Source: Candidatus Uhrbacteria bacterium
GTDB taxonomy: Bacteria > Patescibacteriota > Patescibacteriia > UBA9934 > GWF2-40-263
Assembly: GCA_903843045.1 (NCBI GenBank)
Contig: CAIMOJ010000004.1
Location: 1-43,901 of the forward strand
Length of the DNA stretch: 43,901 nucleotides
Direction: 5' to 3'
Shown piece by piece: positions 31,046-37,970 of the stretch. The position numbers were made by a program, and so were the translations under genes. Every line of letters begins with the position of its first letter. Position 1 is the first letter of the stretch. The notes under the pieces were generated by a model, which was given only the letters and a program-made list of their open reading frames with translations, was not told the DNA's origin and did not search any database.

Positions 31046-31486
31046 TTATTTACCTTCGACGATTATTTTTATGGTGGCCTCAAAACCGTGCGGAAGATTG
31101 ACCACCGCGTCCCGCTCCCCCGGTTCCTTCATGGGCGGCATTTCCACCGCGTCCTCGGGAACCGCGAATCCATTCTTCTTCAGCAGCGCCGCGACCGTCT
31201 TGGCCGTGACCGCCGCGTAGAGCACCCCGCTCTCGTTCGCCTTTTCCTTTACGACGAGCTCGAACCCGTCGAGCGCCGAGGCAAGCTTCTTTGCCTCGTT
31301 CTCGCCCTTCTTGGCGACCTTCACGAGCTTCGCCTCCGCCTCGCGCATCCGCTGGATGGACTGCTCGGTGGCCTGAACTCCCAGATTCTGGGGGAACAGA
31401 AAATTGATCGCATAGCCGTCGGAAACGTTCGCCACGTCCCCGCGCCGGCCGAGGGCCTTCACGTCCTTGAGGAGAATCACTTTCAT
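31046..31486 (-). CDS. rplI: 50S ribosomal protein L9
   Basis: 146 aa: N-domain 'MKVILLKDVKALGRRGDVANVSDGYAINFLFPQNLGVQAT', long connecting helix, C-domain 'ANESGVLYAAVTAKTVAALLKKNGF'. Both domains are complete. L9 is absent from several candidate-phyla lineages, so its presence narrows the taxonomy. A TATAAT -10 (31497-31502, minus) lies 11 bp upstream of the ATG, with a weak TTGGTC -35. Confidence 0.96.
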   Translation of the reverse strand: MKVILLKDVKALGRRGDVANVSDGYAINFLFPQNLGVQATEQSIQRMREAEAKLVKVAKKGENEAKKLASALDGFELVVKEKANESGVLYAAVTAKTVAALLKKNGFAVPEDAVEMPPMKEPGERDAVVNLPHGFEATIKIIVEGK

Positions 31487-31510
31487 ATCCGCCAGGATTA
31501 TAGCACGCGG

Positions 31511-31699
31511 CTACCGGTTGACCAAGATGACCGTCGCGACCGTGATGGCAGCCGTCAAGAACCCGACGCCGAACACGATGCGCCAAAACTTCTTCTGCGG
31601 CATTCCGTAGCAATCATTCGGCCCGTGCTTCGGGATTTTCTTCGGCTTTGCGGGAGCATGATGGTCGTCATGCCCGTGGGCGGCGGGAGGGTGGGACAT
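31511..31699 (-). CDS. Small single-helix membrane protein, His-rich N-terminus
   Basis: 62 aa from ATG at 31699. The N-terminus 'MSHPPAAHGHDDHHAPAKPKKIPKHG' has seven histidines and could bind metal; one membrane helix ('FWRIVFGVGFLTAAITVATVILVN') ends at the C-terminus. Not recognised. A TATTCT -10 with TGGACG -35 lies just upstream. It precedes rplI on the same strand. Confidence 0.5.
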   Translation of the reverse strand: MSHPPAAHGHDDHHAPAKPKKIPKHGPNDCYGMPQKKFWRIVFGVGFLTAAITVATVILVNR

Positions 31700-31718
31700 A
31701 TGATTCGAGAATACCCGG

Positions 31719-32339
31719 TTAGGCGGGCTTCGTCCACTCGACGATCTCCCCCGCGCGCCGCTCGAGCGCATCCGCCGGGCGGAGCGTCGCGATCTGGCCT
31801 CGCGACAGGATTGCCGTATGCGCAACGTTGCAGAGATGCTCGGGAACGAACCAGACCGGGTCCTCGCTGGTCATCCAGCCGCGCGCGTCGAACCGCGACA
31901 AGTCGACGGGACGCGAGAACGATCGCAGGGTCTTCTTGCCGTTCGACTGGAGGAAATACTCGTGGAAGTACGACATCGCGAGCTCACGGATCGTGCGATA
32001 GACCGGCTCGCGGTAGCGGAGGACGGCGTGGTTGGTCTTCGAGATCGCGCCCCAGTGGCCGTGTCGACGAAAGAGGGCAACGACGTGGTCCTGGTCGTCG
32101 TCGGTCGAGGTGAGGTCGAGGATCAGCGGCTTTTCGCCGGCGAGGCGCAACGCGACGGCGGCGAGCATCGCGCCCTCGATGCAGTGCGCGCGGCCATGGC
32201 GAAGGACGAGGCGCGGCGAGAAGCATGAGTCTCCGTCGGGCTCGTGGTTCTGCGGAAGCGCGTCAAGAAAATCCTGGATTTTTGCCGGGGTGTTGAGTCG
32301 TTTGAGGACGCGGAGTTCCGTTGGATCGAGCCCGTACAT
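31719..32339 (-). CDS. Transglutaminase-like (papain-fold) protein
   Basis: 206 aa from ATG at 32339 (MYGLDPTELRVLKRL), chosen for AAGGAG at 32349-32354 (minus). Candidate catalytic residues: C53 ('RHGRAHCIEGAMLAA'), H85 ('DDDQDHVVALFRRHGHWGAISKTNHAVLRYREPVYRTIRELAMSYFHEYF') and an acidic partner. The C-x-E-G...DHVVAL pattern is that of transglutaminase-like cysteine proteins of unknown substrate. This is the last gene of the left genome; its promoter is missing because the sequence changes organism just upstream of its ribosome-binding site. Confidence 0.7.
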   Translation of the reverse strand: MYGLDPTELRVLKRLNTPAKIQDFLDALPQNHEPDGDSCFSPRLVLRHGRAHCIEGAMLAAVALRLAGEKPLILDLTSTDDDQDHVVALFRRHGHWGAISKTNHAVLRYREPVYRTIRELAMSYFHEYFLQSNGKKTLRSFSRPVDLSRFDARGWMTSEDPVWFVPEHLCNVAHTAILSRGQIATLRPADALERRAGEIVEWTKPA

Positions 32340-32354
32340 AAAAATTAACTCCTT

Positions 32355-32360
32355 CCCTTT
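32355..32360. other. Junction between two genomes (probable assembly chimera)
   Basis: Left of this point: GC-rich, compact, Patescibacteria-like, with a Shine-Dalgarno ending at 32354. Right of it: the TTTGAC-rich edge of a repeat that recurs at 33199 and 33534, then AT-richer Bacteroidetes sequence. Base composition, gene content and intergenic style all change here. Confidence 0.8.
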
Positions 32361-32486
32361 GACCTTTGACTTTTGACCTTTGACAATAAGAAAAGAGCCT
32401 TTCCTGTGCAAGTGGGGAAGGTTTTTTTAATGAAAAGCTATGCACAGAGCGGAGCCGAAGTGTGAATAGCGAATAGTGAAAAATCC
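32360..32486 (+). repeat. Bacteroidetes intergenic repeat, copy 1 of 3
   Basis: Shares with 33199-33325 and 33534-33630 the series GACCTTTGAC..., a terminator-like hairpin (CCTTTCC / GGGGAAGG then T7) and the block AAGCTATGCACAGAGCGG followed by AGCCGAAGTGTGAATA. It lies at the junction of the two genomes. Confidence 0.8.
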
Positions 32487-32519
32487 TCACCCATTTAATA
32501 AAACTCCACGATGGAGGCC

Positions 32520-32546
32520 CCCCTCTCTTTCCTTCAAAGAGAGGGG
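32520..32546. repeat. Palindromic repeat in the spacer before the antitoxin gene
   Basis: CCCCTCTCTTT / AAAGAGAGGGG, 11-bp perfect stem with CCTTC loop, nested between CTCACCC (32486) and GGGGTGAG (32550), which can also pair. Confidence 0.6.
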
Positions 32547-32617
32547 ATGGGGGTGAGTTTTTAAAGCGAAATATAAATAGATATAAGGATATTATGTAAC
32601 TTTACAGAAAAAATACC

Positions 32618-32860
32618 ATGGACTTAGAAGCCAGAAAGATCATATTTGTCCAGGAATTCCTGAGATTGCAAAACGAGGAAATCATCAGCGGGCTTGAAAA
32701 GTTGTTGCGAAAACAAAAAAACGATTTGTTTGAAAAGAAGTTGACACCTATGAGCCTTGAACAATTTAACAGAGAAATTGATCAGGCATTGTCTGATTCA
32801 GAGATGGGGAGAATTACTCCGGCTGAAGAATTGAAAAATAAGGTTCAAACATGGAGCTAG
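32618..32860 (+). CDS. Antitoxin of a type II (ParE/RelE) toxin-antitoxin pair
   Basis: 80 aa. Helical and charged, with no clear ribbon-helix-helix: 'MDLEARKIIFVQEFLRLQNEEIISGLEKLLRKQKNDL' and 'SLEQFNREIDQALSDSEMGRITPAEELKNKVQTW'. The C-terminal 'FNREIDQALSD...GRITPAEELK' pattern is common in Bacteroidetes antitoxins partnered with RelE/ParE toxins. It overlaps the toxin start by 10 nt, the usual coupled arrangement. Confidence 0.75.
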   Translation: MDLEARKIIFVQEFLRLQNEEIISGLEKLLRKQKNDLFEKKLTPMSLEQFNREIDQALSDSEMGRITPAEELKNKVQTWS

Positions 32861-33177
32861 CCGTTTACTGGACTCAATTCGCCGAGGACAAACTGGAGGA
32901 TGTGTTCCTATATTATACTCAGAAAGTAAGTCTGAAACTTGCTCAGTCTCTGGCAAATGAATTAATTGACCGATCAATGGAATTAGCAAAAAATCCTTTT
33001 ATGGGTCAAAAAGAACTACTTCTTGCAGATAGAACTTAGGATTTCAGGTATTTGGTCTTCAAAAACTTCAAGATTATATATTGGGTCAATTTAAAGAGGC
33101 AAAGAATTGAAATTGTAAATCTGTTCGATTGCAGGCAGAACCCGCAGAAAATGAGCGAAATGATTGACAATGGATAA
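32851..33177 (+). pseudogene. ParE/RelE-family toxin interrupted by an in-frame TAG
   Basis: 'MELAVYWTQFAEDKLEDVFLYYTQKVSLKLAQSLANELIDRS' begins a typical RelE/ParE fold. A TAG at 33037-33039 stops it at residue 62. The same frame continues without another stop to TAA at 33175-33177 and encodes the missing half: 'DFRYLVFKNFKIIYWVNLKRQRIEIVNLFDCRQNPQKM', with the family's 'YRxLVxxNYKIIYxV' strand pair. A single nonsense change inactivates an otherwise complete 108-aa toxin; the antitoxin is intact. Confidence 0.8.
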
Positions 33178-33198
33178 TGGACAATGGATAATTGACAA

Positions 33199-33325
33199 TG
33201 ACCTTTGACTTTTGACCTTCGACAATAAAAAAAGAGCCTTTCCTGTGCAAGTGGGGGAGGTTTTTTTTAGTGAAAAGCTATGCACAGAGCGGAGCCGAAG
33301 TGTGAATAACGAAAAGTGAAAAGTA
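33199..33325 (+). repeat. Bacteroidetes intergenic repeat, copy 2 of 3
   Basis: Near-identical to copy 1 from TGACCTTTGAC to GTGAAAAGT, with the same hairpin plus T8. Confidence 0.8.
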
Positions 33326-33342
33326 AAGCCCGGTTGCAGATT

Positions 33343-33494
33343 TCGCCCTTTCGCCCCGTCGCCCCGTCGCCCTGTCGCCCTGTCACCCCATCGCCCCGTC
33401 GCCCCGTCGCCCCGTCGCCCCGTCGCCCCGTCGCCCCGTCGCCCCGTCGCCCCGTCGCCCCGTCGCCCCGTCACCCCATCGCCCCGTCGCCCCT
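33343..33494. repeat. Octanucleotide satellite, about 19 units of TCGCCCCG
   Basis: Eight-base units in register from 33343 to 33494, with variants TCGCCCTG, TCACCCCA and TCGCCCCT. A decayed version (GCCTTGTC twice) follows near 33638. The GC-rich tract is sharply different from its AT-rich surroundings. It is not CRISPR: no spacers. Confidence 0.9.
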
Positions 33495-33533
33495 CGCCTC
33501 TATGTGACCTATGTGCCTATGTGGAGTAAAATA

Positions 33534-33630
33534 TAAAAAGGCTTTCCTGTGGAAACGGGGAATGTTTTTTTAGTGAAAAGCTATGCACAGAGCGGAGCCG
33601 AAGTGTGAATAACGAATAGTGAAAAGTGAA
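33534..33630 (+). repeat. Bacteroidetes intergenic repeat, copy 3 of 3
   Basis: Diverged 5' part (GCTTTCCTGTGGAAACGGGGAATG then T7), conserved 3' block ending AGTGTGAATAACGAATAGTG. Confidence 0.75.
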
Positions 33631-33903
33631 GTTGTATTGCCTTGTCGCCTTGTCACAGCCGCGCCTGTTGCCTATGCGCCTTCAACATGCATTTATCCAC
33701 TATTTATTAACAAAATATTATTTCCGTAACAGGCTCTTTTCTATTGCATTTTTTTTTATACTTTAGCAGCCTTAAATCTTTTGGAATCTGTTGGAATCAA
33801 AAATTAAAGCTTTGGATTTCTTTTCTGACTATAACTTACCCGGAATGTTTGAAAACCATTGATGCCATTGAGTTTACAAAGACTGCCTCAGAAAGCGTAA
33901 AAC

Positions 33904-33983
33904 TACACGGTATCTTTTACACAAGTACACAGTATCTTTTGCCTGATTACACAGTATCTTTTTACTAATACACAGTATCTTAT
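33904..33983 (+). repeat. Four phased copies of TACACAGTATCTTTT
   Basis: 15-mers start at 33904, 33926, 33948 and 33969, spaced 22, 22 and 21 bp, i.e. two helical turns. They lie 75-155 bp upstream of the T9SS cargo gene. The rest of the 33631-34059 spacer is AT-rich with no convincing gene. Confidence 0.75.
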
Positions 33984-34059
33984 TTTACTAATGCTTTTTT
34001 GCCTTTTTAAGAATGATATAATAAACCCATAACACAATAACCAATAAAATCTGATTTAT

Positions 34060-37000
34060 ATGAAAAACAAATTACTCTTTACACGCAACCTGGCTTTGGT
34101 TGCTATTGTTCTTTTAATGATGATGCCTGGATTGGGATGGGGGCAAACCCAGATAGCGGCTTGGACTTTTGATGCTACGGCTGCTGCTCCCAGCACTCCA
34201 AGCAGTGTTGCTGCTAATTTAGGAGCACAATTAGGTACTGCAACTCTTTATGCTGATGGGACTAATGGATCATCCACATGGATTACTGCGACGCTTGGTA
34301 ACGAACTCACAGCATTTGCAGGTTCAACAATAAATGATCCTCGTGGGACACCATCGGCTGGACAGTCATACTGCCCAGTTGGAGGAACTGGATTTTCTGC
34401 AAATGGGAAGAGCATGGTGATTAAACTTACAATGACAGGGTTTCAGGATCCGATACTAACCTATGCCACCAGAAATACTTCTACAGGTTTTCAAACACAA
34501 ACATGGGCATGGAGCACAGATAATAGTACCTATACCACTTTTGGAACGATCACAACTATAACTACTTCTTTCGTAACTAAGACGCTTGATATGAGTAGCA
34601 TCAATTCCCTTGATCAAGCTGCTGCTGTTTATTTACGTGTCACTTTCACAGGAGCAACAAGCACATCGGGAAACAATAGATTAGATAATATTGTAATAAA
34701 TGCTACTGCTGCCAGTGCCGGCGGTCCGACTAAACTTGTAATAACCTCTATTAACGGAGGAATTTCGCCTTCAACTGGAACCCCTTTTAATGTTATGGTT
34801 CAGTCGCAGGATGCTGGTAATGCACCTGCAAATGTAGTTGCCACTACTAATTTTAGTTTGAGTTTGGTTTCCGGAACTGGTGCTTTAGGCGGAACGCTAA
34901 CCGGAAGTATTGCTGCCGGTTCAAATAGTGCAACAGTAACCGGAATCACTTATAATACAGCCGAAGCAGGGGTAAGCCTGACAGCAACCCGCACTTCAGG
35001 CGATATATTAACAGCAGGTACAAGCAGTACTTTTGCTGTTTTGGGGGCAGCTGATCATCTGGCTTTTGCAAATTTCCCTGCTGTAGGGTTTCCTGGCCAG
35101 ATAATTGCTTCCTTCACTGTTGAAGCACAACGCGCTGATAACACAGTGGATCTTAACTTTCCGGCAACTTCTGTAACCATTTCCAAGGCCAGCGGCCCTG
35201 GTACGGTTACCGGCACTCTAAGCAAATCAACAATTGCAGGTGGTGCCGCATTCAATGATATTGTAATGAGCATCAATGGAAGCTATACGGTATCGGCAAG
35301 TTGTTCTGGTCTTACAGGTGCAACTTCTGGCACAATTAACATAGTTGATCCAATGTACCAGTCGAAAGCCAGTGGCAACTGGAGTGCAAGTTCATCATGG
35401 GAAGTATATAATGGAACTGGTTGGGTAGCTGCATCTGATTATCCCAATGCTTCAAGCAAATCTGCAACCATTCTTAACTCACATGTCATTAGTGTGACTG
35501 ATAATAACGGTAAATGTTCTAACTTAACAATAAATGCTGGCGGAAAGTTGTGGAAGAATAGTCCAACTGCCGCCAGCTACCTTTACGTTTATGGCAATAT
35601 CCTGAATAACGGAACCATTGGAAGCAGCGATGGAGGTGTGACACCTTCGGCTCTCGGTTTCGATATCGAAGGAACAAACTGCCTTATTTCAGGAAGTGGA
35701 ACATTTGATGCATGGCGGATGGCAAAATTCACAACGACCAATGCAATCACTAACCTGACGATCGGACAGGATGTAACGCTTCGTAATACAGTTCCTTCTA
35801 CAGTTTACAATTCTGCTGCCTCAACAACTTTAAACATTCTAATTAATTCAGGAAAAAAACTTGCTGTTACAGGTGCAGGTATCGATTTACTAAATGTCAA
35901 CCTCACTATATCATCGGGGGCCTCACTACTGGATAATGGTACTATTACTAACCAAACTGGTGCTAATGTTACGGTAGAACGTGCTATTGCCGGTGGCGAA
36001 TGGCATTTAATTTCCGCACCGGTTTCTGATGCAGTTTCCGGATTGTTCACAGGTAAATTCCTGCAGAAAAATACTGAATCTACTAATGCATTTACTGATA
36101 TTGAGTCAGTTACCGAGGCTCTTACACCGGCAAAAGGTTTCGCGTTGTATAATGCAACAGATTTTACAGCTCAATATACAGGGACTCTGAATACGGGTGC
36201 TATTGGATCAGCTGATAATGTTACACGATCGGCAACCGGTGAGTTCTCAGGATGGAACCTTGTTGGCAACCCTTACCCATCCTCAATCGACTGGAATGCT
36301 TCATCCGGCTGGACCAAAACCAATTTAAATAATGCTACTTATATTCATTTAAATGCTTCTAATTGGGCATCCTACGTGGGTGGTGTTGGCTCTAACGGAG
36401 GCTCTCAGTTTATTGCTTCAGGCCAGGGTTTCTTTGTAAATGTAGCGAGTGTTGGAAACGGTACACTCGCAATGAATAACAATATCAGGGTACATAATGC
36501 AACTCCTTTCTATAAAAGCGCTGTAAGCAACCTTGTAAGGTTACAGGTGTCCGGCCAGGGCTTTACTGACGAAGCAATTGTGAGGTTCGCTGCCAATGCT
36601 ACAGCGGGATTTGACGGTGACTATGATGCATATAAACTTTTTGGCGATGTAGCAAAAGCAGCCCAACTCTATACGTTAGGCAGCACTCCGTTGGCTATCA
36701 ATACAATGCCCGAAACAAGCACCGTTCCTGTTGGAATTCACGTCGGCTCAAGCGGTACTTATACCATTGCTGCTACCGAAATCAACGACTTTACCAAAGT
36801 AACCCTCGAGGATACCAAAACCGCTGTGTTTACTGATTTGCTTACAACATCCTATACTTTTAGCTTTATACCGGGCGAAAACGAACAGAGATTTGTTCTG
36901 CATTTCGGACCTTTGGCAGTTAACGAAACTGAAAGTTCATCTGCCAATATTTACAGCTACCGTCAAACCGTTTATGTAAATATGAAAGATAAACAAGCAG

Positions 37001-37155
37001 GCGATATCTATATTTATAACATTGCCGGTCAGGTGATTGCTACTAAAATGTCAGCAAAGGGAATGAATGAGATAGGCCTTAATCAAACGGGTAACTATAT
37101 CGTGAAAGTGATTAGCAGGGATAATACAGTGGTTAGGAAAGTGTTTATTAACTAA
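34060..37155 (+). CDS. Type IX secretion cargo: multidomain surface protein with type A sorting domain
   Basis: 1031 aa. Signal peptide (about 1-29, 'LALVAIVLLMMMPGLGWGQ'). An N-terminal beta-sandwich region (about 30-220) looks like a carbohydrate-binding or jelly-roll module; two Ig-like/Big-like repeats follow (about 225-430: 'KLVITSINGGISPSTGTPFNVMVQSQDA', 'HLAFANFPAVGFPGQIIASFTVEAQ'), then a beta-solenoid-like stretch (about 435-640, 'GNWSASSSWEVYNGTGWV'). The C-terminal ~75 residues are a T9SS type A sorting domain ('IYIYNIAGQVIATKMSAKGMNEIGLNQTGNYIVKVISRDNTVVRKVFIN'). Secreted or surface-attached. Preceded by phased 15-mers. Confidence 0.85.
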   Translation: MKNKLLFTRNLALVAIVLLMMMPGLGWGQTQIAAWTFDATAAAPSTPSSVAANLGAQLGTATLYADGTNGSSTWITATLGNELTAFAGSTINDPRGTPSAGQSYCPVGGTGFSANGKSMVIKLTMTGFQDPILTYATRNTSTGFQTQTWAWSTDNSTYTTFGTITTITTSFVTKTLDMSSINSLDQAAAVYLRVTFTGATSTSGNNRLDNIVINATAASAGGPTKLVITSINGGISPSTGTPFNVMVQSQDAGNAPANVVATTNFSLSLVSGTGALGGTLTGSIAAGSNSATVTGITYNTAEAGVSLTATRTSGDILTAGTSSTFAVLGAADHLAFANFPAVGFPGQIIASFTVEAQRADNTVDLNFPATSVTISKASGPGTVTGTLSKSTIAGGAAFNDIVMSINGSYTVSASCSGLTGATSGTINIVDPMYQSKASGNWSASSSWEVYNGTGWVAASDYPNASSKSATILNSHVISVTDNNGKCSNLTINAGGKLWKNSPTAASYLYVYGNILNNGTIGSSDGGVTPSALGFDIEGTNCLISGSGTFDAWRMAKFTTTNAITNLTIGQDVTLRNTVPSTVYNSAASTTLNILINSGKKLAVTGAGIDLLNVNLTISSGASLLDNGTITNQTGANVTVERAIAGGEWHLISAPVSDAVSGLFTGKFLQKNTESTNAFTDIESVTEALTPAKGFALYNATDFTAQYTGTLNTGAIGSADNVTRSATGEFSGWNLVGNPYPSSIDWNASSGWTKTNLNNATYIHLNASNWASYVGGVGSNGGSQFIASGQGFFVNVASVGNGTLAMNNNIRVHNATPFYKSAVSNLVRLQVSGQGFTDEAIVRFAANATAGFDGDYDAYKLFGDVAKAAQLYTLGSTPLAINTMPETSTVPVGIHVGSSGTYTIAATEINDFTKVTLEDTKTAVFTDLLTTSYTFSFIPGENEQRFVLHFGPLAVNETESSSANIYSYRQTVYVNMKDKQAGDIYIYNIAGQVIATKMSAKGMNEIGLNQTGNYIVKVISRDNTVVRKVFIN

Positions 37156-37256
37156 GAGACCAGGCGTAGGGGCGAGGGGCGATTAAACGACCCCTAATCC
37201 CTAAATCCTAATCCCCAAAACCTTTATACTTAAAACAAGATTAAACTCAAAGACAT

Positions 37257-37493
37257 ATGAAAAGAAACATAAAAATATTAGTTATTGCAGTCTTACTGTT
37301 AACAGTTCCTCTGCTGATGTTCGCTCAGCCTCATCCTAATAATGGAAATGGTGCCCCGGGCGCAGGCAACACTCCTGTTGGCGGCTCCAGCAGCGCACCC
37401 ATTGGCAATGGCACTTTTCTGTTACTCACTTTGGCGATGGCTTATGCCGGACGAAAAGTGTACGTAGTGCGCGCTAATCCTGCAGGCGAATAA
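37257..37493 (+). CDS. Small exported protein with C-terminal sorting-tag-like helix
   Basis: 78 aa: signal peptide ('KILVIAVLLLTVPLLMFAQ'), a Gly/Asn/Pro/Ser-rich mature part, then 'PVGGSSSAPIGNGTFLLLTLAMAYAGRKVY'. The P-[IV]-G-G motif followed by a hydrophobic helix and basic end resembles the short PID-CTERM-type sorting proteins of Bacteroidetes, which often sit beside T9SS genes. It follows the 1031-aa cargo gene by 101 nt. Confidence 0.65.
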   Translation: MKRNIKILVIAVLLLTVPLLMFAQPHPNNGNGAPGAGNTPVGGSSSAPIGNGTFLLLTLAMAYAGRKVYVVRANPAGE

Positions 37494-37524
37494 ATCGCGA
37501 ACGCCTTCACGGCTCATACAGTCT

Positions 37525-37560
37525 ACACAGTTATCCGATTAAACGGGTAACTGTGTTTTT
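37525..37560 (+). terminator. Terminator of the small sorting-tag gene
   Basis: ACACAGTTATCCG / CGGGTAACTGTGT 13-bp stem (one T-G), loop ATTAAA, then TTTTT. Confidence 0.85.
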
Positions 37561-37970
37561 TATTTTCGGTCATCACCAGGGCCAACTTTTTACAAATCAA
37601 ACTTATTGTGTCTGAAAAATGAACAGGAAATTTTTGCAATTCAATATAATAGCGTCAGTAGTGCTTCTGTCTCATCATAAAAACTGTTGCTGAGTTCGCT
37701 CAAAATATTTTTGCCGACAGTATAAAGACATTCAAAAAACTATATATTTGTGGCTAACATTATTTATAAGCCATTGTCACCTAATAAAGGGTTTTGGAAG
37801 CGAAAAGTGTTTATCGCAAAGCTCGCTGAGAAGGCGCAGAGAGCCGCAGAGTTCTTGTCAGGTAGCCTTCTCTGCAGAACTCTGCGTAATACTTTGCGGT
37901 TCTCTGTGGTTATTTTTTAACATTTTCTGTCAAGTAAACGACATTGATTTATCAGCTATAAATCCCACCT
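37561..37970 (+). promoter_or_regulatory. Spacer before icmF with a possible Bacteroidetes promoter and a repeat
   Basis: No gene seen. TATATTTG at 37743-37750 fits the Bacteroidetes -7 element TAnnTTTG, without a convincing -33. At about 37808-37911 is an imperfect palindromic CTCTGCG/CGCAGAG-rich segment of the kind scattered between genes in many bacteria; it would lie in the icmF 5' UTR. Confidence 0.4.

Noticed and set aside
32339-32411. N-terminal extension of the transglutaminase-like protein
   Set aside because: The extension (MHRKGSFLIVKGQ...) is encoded by the Bacteroidetes repeat beyond the junction; the Shine-Dalgarno places the start at 32339.
33343-33494. Octamer tract as a CRISPR array
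   Set aside because: Units are contiguous 8-mers with no unique spacers.
33744-33968. 74-aa frame in the AT-rich spacer before the T9SS gene
   Set aside because: Low-complexity, ends within the phased repeats, no ribosome-binding site or recognisable pattern.
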